Source: Treponema sp.
Lineage (GTDB): Bacteria > Spirochaetota > Spirochaetia > Treponematales > Treponemataceae
Length of the DNA stretch: 64,000 nt
Direction of reading: 5' to 3'
Assembly (NCBI GenBank): GCA_017940255.1
Contig: JAGAZB010000056.1
Coordinates: forward strand, 1-64,000
The position numbers and the translations under genes are program-made. Shown piece by piece: positions 22,511 through 30,640 of this stretch (positions are counted from its first letter, which is position 1; each line of letters begins with the position of its first letter). The notes beneath the pieces were generated by a model. It was not told the DNA's origin, ran no database searches, and saw only the letters and a program-made list of their open reading frames with translations.

Positions 22511-25023
22511 TAAGTTTTCACAATCCACTGGCATTTTTAGCATTTCTCCTTATTTTGCTGATTTTTACATTAAGAAAAACAGGACTTTTTAAAAGAATTT
22601 CTTTTCCGGCTGTACTTTCTGACTGGGGCGGCCAGGGCTTTTTCTGGAAAGGCCGGGGCCACAAAGTGCTTTCTGTTACGGCAAAACTTTTTTATCTGCT
22701 GGCTTTTTGCGCAATTACCCTTGCACTCGCAGATCCTGTAAAAGTCACAAAGGAAAAAGTTTTTAATTCAGTTGCCAGCGAAATTATTTTTGTAATGGAT
22801 ACCAGCCCTTCTATGGCGGCAAAAGATATGGACGGAACAAGACGTCTGGATGCCGCCAAAAATGCCATCAGTTCCATTATGCAAGATGAAGAAGGATACG
22901 GATTTGGCCTTGTAGTTTTTGGAAGCGAAGCCTCTCTGGCAATTCCGCCTACAATAAATCATCAGCATTTTTACAATAAGATGGGAAGCCTTGTTTTAGG
23001 CAACATGGGAGACGGTTCTGCAATTGGAGACGGACTCAGTACGGCAGTTTATCACCTTACAAGTTCTACTGCTCAGAAAAAATGCATAATTCTGCTTACA
23101 GACGGCGAAAATAATGCGGGAAAAATCCATCCGGAAACCGCGGCTCAACTATCAGCTGAATACGGAATAAAACTTTATGTTGTGGGAATTGGAACGAAAG
23201 GCACAATTCCGATTGAATACACAGACCCAAAAACAGGGCTCACAAAAGCAGGATACCTTGAATCGAATTACAATTCTGCCGCACTCAGAAAAATTGCCAC
23301 TACCGGCGGCGGAAAGTATTACGAAGTACGCACCCTGGATGAGCTGAAATATAGTCTGGAAAATGTTACCAGTCAGGAAAGTGTAAATCAGTCTTTTACT
23401 TACAGAAATCAGGAAACTCTGCTTTACAAATATTTTACGCTTGCAGCCCTTGTATTATTTCTGCTTGCGGCTTTTATCCGCCTTGTTTTGCTAAAAGGAA
23501 TTCTGGTTCTGCGTCTGGACATGAAATATAAAAAACGCATTTTGATTAGATACTTCTGCATGTTTATGGCAATGATTTCTACACTTTTAGCCTGGTCTGG
23601 ACTTTTCTGGGGAACTTATCTGGCACCGGTTCAAAAAAACAGCACTTCGGTTGCCATGGTTTTTGACATTTCCTACAGTATGCTGGCTAAAGACTGCCCT
23701 CAGGGTATGACCCGCTTACGAACAGCAGCCCTTTACGCAAAAGAGCTGCTCGGCCGCATGGAAGACACTTCTGTTTCTGTGGTAATTGCAAAGGGTGATG
23801 GCATGGAAATTATTCCGATGACTCAGGACCGGGCAGCGGTAAGCTCCCTGCTGGAAGTGCTTTCTCCTTCCCTGATGACCCTCCCGGGAAGCAGCATTGG
23901 TAAGGGGATTTTGAAGGCACGCAACTCTATCCCGGAAAATCTTTCTTCGGCAGGAAGAATCTGGGTATTTACAGATGGTGAAGAAACCGATGGTTCACTT
24001 GCACCTGCCCTTGCAGAATGCATCAAATATGGACTTCCTGTGACAATCATCGGTTTTGGACAGGAAAGCGAAAGTGCCGTACTCGCCGGTGACGGTATTA
24101 CAACAGTGCATACCGCCCTGCGTTCAGAAAATCTTCAGAACATAATTAAAACCACTGGAGAAAAATATAAAATTCTTGGAGACCGGGCAAATGCACAATA
24201 CGTTTTGTATTCAGAAAAAGGTTCAGCCCTAAAACTCCTGAACCAGTTAAAATCATCTGAAAACGAAAGTCTTATAACTTCTTATGAAGTAAAACCTGTA
24301 CCCCGCTACAAGTTTTTCCTCATCCTTACAATCCTCTTTGTTTCGTTCAGTTTTATTCTTTCTGAGATAAAAATGCCTTCAAGGGGTTCGGCTTCCAAGG
24401 GGGCAAAAACTTCAAAAAAAAGAAAACTTATTTTTGCTTCTCTGCTGGCCATTTCTTCAGGATTTTTTACAGGCTGCACATCCGAAACCTTTTCTGTATT
24501 AAAAGGCAGTTATGCTTATCATCAGGAAGAGTATAGAAGTGCAGTTGCGACCTTTAAGGACGCGGTAGAAAGAGCAAAAGCTCAAGATAATCAGATGATT
24601 TTAGACTATGCCCTTTATAATCTGGGCACCACTTACGCCGCAATGGAAGAAAGTCAGGCAGCGGAAAAATACTTTGCGGCAATTTCAGACCAGGCTCCGG
24701 CCTCTTTGCGTTTCGCGGCCTGCTACAATGCCGGTGTTCTTGCCCATAAAAACGGAAATTATGAAGAAGCACAGGAAAATTTCAGAAAAGCCCTGGAAAT
24801 AGACAGCCGCAATCTGGATGCAAAAATAAATCTGGAACTTTCTATTCAGGTATCAGAAGATTCGGCCCGCCAGAATCAATCTTCTGCAATTCAGGGCTCT
24901 CAGGATAAATCTGAAAATGATGATATGGAAAAATCTATTTTTGAACACATAAAGGAGAATGATCAAAAACAATGGAAAAACAGCGAACCAAATGCCTCTC
25001 AGGCTTCCGTAAACGATTTTTAA
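22507..25023 (+). CDS. BatA-BatB-BatC-like fusion: two VWA domains plus TPR domain
   Basis: 838 residues that join what are usually separate genes. An N-terminal helix pair leads to a first von Willebrand domain (about 90-275) with MIDAS motif DTSPS and the later TDGENN. After membrane helices (about 305-330 and 345-375) comes a second VWA domain (about 385-570) with FDISYS and TDGEET. A further helix (about 600-620) and a lipobox-like GFFTGC (around residue 656) precede TPR repeats (about 665-785) with YNAGVLAHKNGNYEEAQENFRKALEID. The domains would be membrane anchored with VWA and TPR parts exposed. Together with MoxR this probably forms an envelope chaperone or stress complex (Bat: aerotolerance in Bacteroides). 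Confidence 0.85.
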   Translation: MISFHNPLAFLAFLLILLIFTLRKTGLFKRISFPAVLSDWGGQGFFWKGRGHKVLSVTAKLFYLLAFCAITLALADPVKVTKEKVFNSVASEIIFVMDTSPSMAAKDMDGTRRLDAAKNAISSIMQDEEGYGFGLVVFGSEASLAIPPTINHQHFYNKMGSLVLGNMGDGSAIGDGLSTAVYHLTSSTAQKKCIILLTDGENNAGKIHPETAAQLSAEYGIKLYVVGIGTKGTIPIEYTDPKTGLTKAGYLESNYNSAALRKIATTGGGKYYEVRTLDELKYSLENVTSQESVNQSFTYRNQETLLYKYFTLAALVLFLLAAFIRLVLLKGILVLRLDMKYKKRILIRYFCMFMAMISTLLAWSGLFWGTYLAPVQKNSTSVAMVFDISYSMLAKDCPQGMTRLRTAALYAKELLGRMEDTSVSVVIAKGDGMEIIPMTQDRAAVSSLLEVLSPSLMTLPGSSIGKGILKARNSIPENLSSAGRIWVFTDGEETDGSLAPALAECIKYGLPVTIIGFGQESESAVLAGDGITTVHTALRSENLQNIIKTTGEKYKILGDRANAQYVLYSEKGSALKLLNQLKSSENESLITSYEVKPVPRYKFFLILTILFVSFSFILSEIKMPSRGSASKGAKTSKKRKLIFASLLAISSGFFTGCTSETFSVLKGSYAYHQEEYRSAVATFKDAVERAKAQDNQMILDYALYNLGTTYAAMEESQAAEKYFAAISDQAPASLRFAACYNAGVLAHKNGNYEEAQENFRKALEIDSRNLDAKINLELSIQVSEDSARQNQSSAIQGSQDKSENDDMEKSIFEHIKENDQKQWKNSEPNASQASVNDF

Positions 25024-26228
25024 TTCTTCTTTTTGTGGCTCTTATGCCCTTGTATGCTCTGCATAGTCAGCAGCTTACTGCGGTGTCTGGCTCGCAGGAC
25101 ACTTCCGGGGCCCAAGGCCTTTTTTACACAAACACCGATATTGAATTTAGAGTTTTTCTTGCCGGAAGTAATGCCGCAGACATAAGCGCAATAGACCCTC
25201 AGGACAAACTCATAAAAAATGCCATGGTCAGAGCTATAAAAAAGACCGGCGACACAGAAGGCAAGGGCACCTGGATTTACGTCTGGTATCAGTTTGAGAA
25301 AGCCGGCACTTATACCCTGCCAGATTTAGTGATAAAAGAAAAAGGCCGCACAAAACATCTTGCCTTCAAAAGTGTAAAAATCGAAGAAAATCCTCTGGAA
25401 AAACTGCCCCGCATTGTAATTGTTTTTCAAAATGGAAAGCGTATTTATTCAGACAAATCAGAATCATACAAAAATACTCCTGTAATTTCTGCCCAGACAG
25501 GTACGGGTCAAAGTTTGAAATTTACGGTTTACGCCCAGTATGCGCTTTCTATCAATTCTTCTGAATGGAAGCTGCCGCAAAATGCACTTTTTTCTAAAAC
25601 AAAAGATTATGAATCTCAGGACAAACAGGCTGGTGAAACAGGGGGAGAACTTCTGCCGCTTGCAGATTTTGAATGGAAATCTCTAAAAAGCGGAGTTCAG
25701 ACTATGCCCCGCATAAAAATGAACCTTACAGCCTTTTCCGGCCAGAAAATAGATGTGATTTTCCCTGAATTTTCGGTTCGTTTTAAGGAAGGCCGTGGTA
25801 GTGAATCAGATGAAAAAGACTTACACCTTTTTGACGATGCCTTTTCTCTTTCAGAAAAAGAAGATAGTTCAAAAGATTTTAAAATGACTGCGGACGACTG
25901 CCGCACACTGGCCCTTCTCTACCGCGCCGAAGCAAAAAGTATAATTTTCCGCCACAAAAACGCCAGTGCCCGCCGCAATTTTGAAAAAGAACACGGCATA
26001 ACATCATGGCTAAACCGCCGCATTTACAAGGGTGATTTTGGAATAAGTTTGGGCTGCACGCTTTTTTCTATTCCCGAAGAAGGCGCTTCGGAAGTATCTT
26101 ATATAAAAAGCGGAAACGCTCTTGAAGTAAAAGAAAAGGCCGGCAACTGGATTTATGTAAAATTCGGTGAAACTGAAGGCTGGTGTAAAAAAGACGAGGT
26201 GATAGTATGGACATGGGAGACATTTTAA
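24972..26228 (+). CDS. BatD-like exported protein with C-terminal SH3-type domain
   Basis: 418 residues with signal peptide (hydrophobic stretch about 16-30, ALHSQQ cleavage region). The middle consists of beta-rich segments resembling BatD oxygen-tolerance proteins (FEKAGTYTLPDLVIKEKGRTKHLAF). The C-terminal 70 residues look like a bacterial SH3 domain (SYIKSGNALEVKEKAGNWIYVKFGETEGW), which often binds peptidoglycan or peptides. The gene overlaps its predecessor by 52 bp, consistent with tight co-expression of the Bat cluster. Its start is less certain because the nearest AGGAG lies about 14 nt upstream. Confidence 0.7.
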   Translation: MEKQRTKCLSGFRKRFLILLFVALMPLYALHSQQLTAVSGSQDTSGAQGLFYTNTDIEFRVFLAGSNAADISAIDPQDKLIKNAMVRAIKKTGDTEGKGTWIYVWYQFEKAGTYTLPDLVIKEKGRTKHLAFKSVKIEENPLEKLPRIVIVFQNGKRIYSDKSESYKNTPVISAQTGTGQSLKFTVYAQYALSINSSEWKLPQNALFSKTKDYESQDKQAGETGGELLPLADFEWKSLKSGVQTMPRIKMNLTAFSGQKIDVIFPEFSVRFKEGRGSESDEKDLHLFDDAFSLSEKEDSSKDFKMTADDCRTLALLYRAEAKSIIFRHKNASARRNFEKEHGITSWLNRRIYKGDFGISLGCTLFSIPEEGASEVSYIKSGNALEVKEKAGNWIYVKFGETEGWCKKDEVIVWTWETF

Positions 26229-26785
26229 ATCAGTGGGATAACATGAAGGCCGCACAGGTTCGTAAACAAAAAGAAAGCGGTAAAAATCAGATTTCTCATA
26301 AAAAAGCAAACGCACCTACAAAAGAGGAAAAAGAACTTGCACGGGCCCGAGCTGCCGAAAAAGATTTTGAAGCACAAATGCAAGCTGATAATGAAAGGGA
26401 AATAAACCCTATGGAAATGTGGCTGCGCAGATATGGAACCATAGACAAAGACAAGCTTGCGGCAGAAAACGAAGAACGAACAAAGATGCAGGACCGCTCT
26501 TATCTTGTGAATATGAAACCAGAAGCAATTTTAGACCTGCACGGTTTACATCAGGATGAAGCAGAACAAAGGCTGAATTCTTTTGTGGGAGACTGTCTGC
26601 GCCGCGGACTTAAAAAAATACTGATTATTCACGGAAAAGGAATACACACCACTGGCACAGACCCGGTTTTGGGTAAGCTAGTCCGCAGTTTTATTGAACA
26701 TGACAAAAGATGCGGTATGAGCGGGCATCCAAAAACTAAACAGGAAGGCGGTTCTGGTGCTACCTGGGTTATTCTGAAAAATTAA
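26207..26785 (+). CDS. Smr domain protein
   Basis: 192 residues: a charged helical N-terminal half and a C-terminal Smr (small MutS-related) domain from about residue 105, with LDLHGLHQDEAEQRL and IIHGKGIHTTG and the ending GGSGATWVIL. Smr domains are nucleases that nick DNA or, in the SmrB group, cleave mRNA on collided ribosomes. The LDxH and HGxG motifs needed for activity are present. It overlaps the BatD-like gene by 22 bp, with GAGG 7 nt before its ATG. Its link to the Bat functions is positional only. Confidence 0.88.
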   Translation: MDMGDILNQWDNMKAAQVRKQKESGKNQISHKKANAPTKEEKELARARAAEKDFEAQMQADNEREINPMEMWLRRYGTIDKDKLAAENEERTKMQDRSYLVNMKPEAILDLHGLHQDEAEQRLNSFVGDCLRRGLKKILIIHGKGIHTTGTDPVLGKLVRSFIEHDKRCGMSGHPKTKQEGGSGATWVILKN

Positions 26786-26812
26786 TTCTGAATTTTCACA
26801 AATTTCTCCTGA

Positions 26813-26858
26813 TTTTTTGTAGGAAATCGTCTTTTGCGGCAACTATATAAGTAGGGAG
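26813..26858 (+). promoter_or_regulatory. Recurrent 44-bp promoter-like motif, copy 3
   Basis: TTTTTTGTAGGAAAT, variable part, GCGGCAACTATATAAG and a GGGAG ribosome site, 8 nt from the ATG at 26866. Spacing between the T run and GGCAA is identical to copies at 12929 and 39179. Confidence 0.55.
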
Positions 26859-26865
26859 AAATTGC

Positions 26866-27915
26866 ATGAAAAAAATACTTTTGAAGAAAACCCTTTGTCT
26901 CTTTCTGATTTTGCTTTCCTTTCTTGGCGGCAGCTGCGGAAACGGAAGTCTTTCTGAATCCGAAGATTCTGATGAGGAAGAAAAAACTGTTGGCATTACT
27001 TTTGCAAGCTGGAACGTCCAGACTTTTTTTGATGCTCAGACCGAAGGTACCGAATACGACGACTTTAAGAAGAGCGGAAACTGGTCGCGGGACAAATATC
27101 TGGTAAGGCTGGCTCGGCTTTGCGAAGTGATGACTAGTCTGCAGGCTGATGTTTTTGTTCTAGAAGAAATCGAAAACGAAGATGTTGTGCTTGATATTGC
27201 TAATCAGATTGCGGGTAAAAGCTGGAATCATAATAAAAAGTGGGATTATGCCTGTTTTGCCAGAGAAGAAGGCTCTGCAATCGGCTGTGCAGTTTTCTCC
27301 CGCTTTAATATTTCAAACCTTACAACCCATTCCATGGATATTCGTTCCCAAAAAGAATCACAACCCCAGTGCCGTCCAATAATTCAGTTTGCCCTTGAAG
27401 CCGAAAATAAAAATCTCTGGGTGCTGGTAAACCACTGGAAATCAAAACTCGGTACCGATGAAAGCCGCATCTGGCGTCAGTGGGAAGAAAGCCTTGTAAG
27501 TTCTCGGCTTTCTCACTTGAAGGTCACGGAAGGTTTCGGCCAAAAGCTGCCATCCCTGGTAATATGCGGAGATTTTAATCAGGATGCAAAAGAGTTTTGC
27601 TGTAATTTTGGGAACAGCGAAAACACTGTATTCAGGGGAATCTCTGCTTCAGAAGGTTCTGTAACACAAAAGGTAAAATCACCCTGGTTTAACCAGAACG
27701 GAAGCTTTAGTACAGAAATTGGCAGTTATTATTATCAGAGTGAATGGGAAAGAATAGACCATATTTTTACGGGTGGTAAGGCAAAAGCGGTGGCTTTTTC
27801 GCCAAGAGCAGAAGAACCATGGGCTAACTCAGACAAACAGCCTGTTGCCTACAGAATTTACAATGGTGAAGGCTATTCTGATCACCTGCCGGTTATGTGC
27901 ACAATCACCTTTTAA
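26866..27915 (+). CDS. Endonuclease/exonuclease/phosphatase family lipoprotein
   Basis: 349 residues. Lipobox FLGGSC (C24) predicts an exported lipoprotein. The catalytic fold is recognisable: FASWNVQTFF at the start (Asn), EEIENEDV (metal-binding Glu), NHWKSK (His), CGDFNQDA (Asp/Asn) and YSDHLPVM (Asp-His pair) near the C-terminus. Related secreted proteins degrade extracellular nucleic acids or phosphoesters; a nutritional DNase role is likely but not proven. It stands alone, with a promoter-like motif of the recurrent type directly upstream, and its stop is 5 bp from the stop of the convergent methyltransferase gene. Confidence 0.85.
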   Translation: MKKILLKKTLCLFLILLSFLGGSCGNGSLSESEDSDEEEKTVGITFASWNVQTFFDAQTEGTEYDDFKKSGNWSRDKYLVRLARLCEVMTSLQADVFVLEEIENEDVVLDIANQIAGKSWNHNKKWDYACFAREEGSAIGCAVFSRFNISNLTTHSMDIRSQKESQPQCRPIIQFALEAENKNLWVLVNHWKSKLGTDESRIWRQWEESLVSSRLSHLKVTEGFGQKLPSLVICGDFNQDAKEFCCNFGNSENTVFRGISASEGSVTQKVKSPWFNQNGSFSTEIGSYYYQSEWERIDHIFTGGKAKAVAFSPRAEEPWANSDKQPVAYRIYNGEGYSDHLPVMCTITF

Positions 27916-27920
27916 GAAGA

Positions 27921-29156
27921 TTAAATTTTACTGCGTTTATCCAGCAAAAAGAGGTATTCTTTTACGTGAATTTCGCGGGCTTTCAGATTGCGGGAACCGC
28001 GGAAGGTGTTGTAATCAGATTCGAGCACCTGAACCTGCCCGCATTCTGAAAGCATTTGTATCATTTCATCCTTCTGGATAAAGCCTTCTGAATTAAAAGA
28101 AATGAGCACAAACTTTGCACGCACATTTTTTATAAGCTCCTGGAAAACCGGCATTACCTGCTTTTTCTTGTTGTAAAGAGAACGGTTCCAGTTTCTTGGA
28201 ATACCAGAAACCCGGCTTATATTTTCAGGGTCTGGTGAATTATACGAAGCAATTAAATTCAGCATAAAATAATTTGAACCATAAGGATGCTGATTATAAG
28301 GAGGGTCAAAATAGGCAAGGTCAAAAGTGTGCTCATCACCAAGTAAACCCGACTCATACAATTCTTCAGATTTTACAAGTTCATTTGTGTCGCTGCTAAA
28401 GATTTTGCTCTGACAATTAAAATCCGAAAAAACAGGGAAAGGTAAGGCAATTTTTCCTAAAATACGGGAAAGGGCATTCTGAGCCTTTCCGCCAAACTGT
28501 CCAAGTCCTGTATCTCGATTTTTATAAAAGCCCTTAAAAATACCGGCTGTATTTGCATGAATTGAAGCTTCGGAAAGAAGGGGGGCAATAAAAAAATCAC
28601 GGTATTCTGAGGGAACCAGTTTTTCTATGTTCTGCCGGCACAAATCTATGTAATTTGCGTTGTACTTAGTATAAAAACAGCGGTCAGATTTTTGAATTGC
28701 CTTTTCGTTGGCAGGCGAATAAAACTGTGTAATAAAGCCAGGTGCTTTCTGTGCTTCATCCTCCTGTAATTTCTGGACCTGTGAATTAACCGTCTGGCAA
28801 ACTTCCTCATAATATTTTTGCAAAAGGGAAATATTTAAATCACTTTTATTAGAAAGATAGCAGCGGTTTATAATCTGCGAATACAACTCCAGGTCGTTTA
28901 CAGCTAGATATGACGAATACTGCTTAAGGTAACGACCAACAACTCCGCTTCCGGCAAAGCCATCGAAGCAGGAAAGTTTTTCTTTCCCCAAAGCCTGCTG
29001 AACAAGACCAACTCCCTGCCCTATAAAATCCAAGAGGGCACGTTTATTTCCAATGTAAGTTACAAGTTGAGACTGAAGATATTCCTGATTTTCCTGACAC
29101 TTATGGCCCGGCCCTGCTGCAAAAGTATTATTCAGAGACGACAAATCCGGCTCCAA
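27921..29156 (-). CDS. D12-class adenine-specific DNA methyltransferase, orphan
   Basis: 411 residues. Landmarks of the Dam/D12 type N6-adenine methyltransferases: TYIGNKRALL (about 33-42), the SAM-binding FDGFAGSGVVG (about 64-74), and the catalytic DPPY in YFDPPYNQHPYGSNY (about 285-299). No restriction gene is adjacent. The frame opens with TTG: 29156 overlaps the aroA end by 29 bp, while a second in-frame TTG at 29144 has GGAG at a better distance. No ATG precedes the family core, so one of these TTGs is the start. Its function may be regulatory methylation or part of a split restriction system. Confidence 0.85.
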   Translation of the reverse strand: MEPDLSSLNNTFAAGPGHKCQENQEYLQSQLVTYIGNKRALLDFIGQGVGLVQQALGKEKLSCFDGFAGSGVVGRYLKQYSSYLAVNDLELYSQIINRCYLSNKSDLNISLLQKYYEEVCQTVNSQVQKLQEDEAQKAPGFITQFYSPANEKAIQKSDRCFYTKYNANYIDLCRQNIEKLVPSEYRDFFIAPLLSEASIHANTAGIFKGFYKNRDTGLGQFGGKAQNALSRILGKIALPFPVFSDFNCQSKIFSSDTNELVKSEELYESGLLGDEHTFDLAYFDPPYNQHPYGSNYFMLNLIASYNSPDPENISRVSGIPRNWNRSLYNKKKQVMPVFQELIKNVRAKFVLISFNSEGFIQKDEMIQMLSECGQVQVLESDYNTFRGSRNLKAREIHVKEYLFLLDKRSKI

Positions 29157-30570
29157 TTTTATTCATTACTTCAAAGAAATGCGGGAAGGTTACACTGCAC
29201 CATTCAGCATCGCTAACTTCTACACTTTCCCCTTCCGCAAGACCAAGACCAAGGCAGGCAAGAGACATTACAATGCGGTGGTCCTTGTAAGATTCTACAG
29301 CGCCACCATGCAAAGACCGTCCGCCATCACCATAAACCACAAGGCGGTCGCCCTGGTCTTCAAGGTGAGCCCCAAGCTTGCTAAGCTCGCTAACCATGGC
29401 CTTAATTCGGTCGGTTTCTTTTTTGCGGCAAATATCAATATCTGTAAAAACAGTTTTACCTTCAATAAAGCAGGCCATAACGGCAAGGGCACAAATTGCA
29501 TCCGGGAAGGCTGACATTTCCACGGTCAGCTGGCCGCCCGGAAGATTTTTTGTAGTAAGCAAGCCACTGCGGCCAAGCTCAGCTCCAGCGCCCGCGGCAT
29601 GTCCAAGTCCAGAGCCGGCACCCCTGCCAGCCCCAGAGTTCACCGCCAAAGTTTGTGCTTTTTTATCCCAAACAATATCCGCACCAACAGACTGCAGAAC
29701 TTCAACAATTTTATCGTCGCCCTGGCTGCCCGAACCGTCAATGTTATCAATCACAATAGAAGAGCCCGAAACAAGAGCCGCAATTAAAGGAAAAGCTACC
29801 CCTTCCCAGTCAGAAGGAACCGCACGGTCAAAAGCCTGAATCTGAACAGGGCCCTTTACTTTTACATCGCGAAAATCTGGAGAAATTTCCACAGGAACGC
29901 CAAGGCTTTCAAGCCAGATTCGGGTCATTGTAAGGTAAGGGGTTTCTTTTGGATTAGTGAGCTTCATGTGCAAAGTGCCGTTCAAGCGGGAAGCGGCCAT
30001 CATAAATCCACTTATATACTGAGAAAGTTCGCCGCCAGTTACCAGATCGCGCTCAAGGTCAATTGGTCCGCAAAAAGAAAATGGAGGTGTATCGCCGCCA
30101 TTAAGGCACTTGCCCTGAGCCCCAAGCTGACTCAAGGCATCAACCAGATGATTCACAGGACGCCGGCAGATAGATTCATCACCCGTAAAAGTACAGTCTC
30201 CAGGCAAAGTAGAAAGCACAGGACAAAGAAAGTACATCAGAGAGCCGGAGTTTCCAACATCAATAAGCCCACCCTTGGCTCCGCTCACGCTAGCCGCAGA
30301 CAAGTCGCCGCCCGCCTGGCCAGCTTCCGGTAAATGCAGATTACGGCCCGCGCCATGAACAGTCCACACGTCACCATCCATTAAAACTTCGGCACCAACC
30401 TGCTTTACAGCCTTAACCGTAGAAAGACAATCATTACTAGGAAGGGGATTAGAAATATGAGATGTACCTTCCGCCATGGAAGCAAGAATCAAAGCCCTTA
30501 TTGTATGGCTTTTAGAACCGGGAACTGTAATGTGTCCCGAAAGAATACTTTTTTTTGCTATTGCTTTCAT
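29128..30570 (-). CDS. aroA: 3-phosphoshikimate 1-carboxyvinyltransferase (EPSP synthase) with low-complexity insertions
   Basis: Sixth step of the shikimate pathway: joins phosphoenolpyruvate to shikimate 3-phosphate. The N-terminus has PGSKSHTIRALILASMAEG, then GNSGSLMYF, the GDESICRRPV segment (GDxSxxxRP motif), ISGFMMAA, and SYKDHRIVMSLA near the C-terminus. I use the ATG at 30570 (480 aa); an upstream TTG is unlikely. The protein is about 40-50 residues longer than usual owing to two Gly/Ala-rich stretches: about residues 82-103, before GNSGS, and a GAGRGAGSGLGHAAGAGAELG segment (about 29570-29640). Both are encoded by GC-rich DNA. Catalytic motifs are intact. Confidence 0.92.
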   Translation of the reverse strand: MKAIAKKSILSGHITVPGSKSHTIRALILASMAEGTSHISNPLPSNDCLSTVKAVKQVGAEVLMDGDVWTVHGAGRNLHLPEAGQAGGDLSAASVSGAKGGLIDVGNSGSLMYFLCPVLSTLPGDCTFTGDESICRRPVNHLVDALSQLGAQGKCLNGGDTPPFSFCGPIDLERDLVTGGELSQYISGFMMAASRLNGTLHMKLTNPKETPYLTMTRIWLESLGVPVEISPDFRDVKVKGPVQIQAFDRAVPSDWEGVAFPLIAALVSGSSIVIDNIDGSGSQGDDKIVEVLQSVGADIVWDKKAQTLAVNSGAGRGAGSGLGHAAGAGAELGRSGLLTTKNLPGGQLTVEMSAFPDAICALAVMACFIEGKTVFTDIDICRKKETDRIKAMVSELSKLGAHLEDQGDRLVVYGDGGRSLHGGAVESYKDHRIVMSLACLGLGLAEGESVEVSDAEWCSVTFPHFFEVMNKIGAGFVVSE

Positions 30571-30625
30571 AATTAAATTCAGTTTAACGTGTAGTCGGGT
30601 TATTTTCAATCAGTTGTTTTTTTGT

Positions 30626-30640
30626 TACTATATAATTATG
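30626..30640 (+). promoter_or_regulatory. Leaderless-type promoter of the purH-like gene
   Basis: TACTAT (30626-30631) ends 6 nt before the ATG at 30638, with TTTTCA 17 bp further upstream. No Shine-Dalgarno sequence is present. Confidence 0.5.

Noticed and set aside
30476..30637. Longer N-terminus of the PurH-like protein
   Set aside because: It would overlap divergent aroA by about 95 bp and encode a hydrophobic stretch unrelated to PurH; homology starts at the ATG at 30638.
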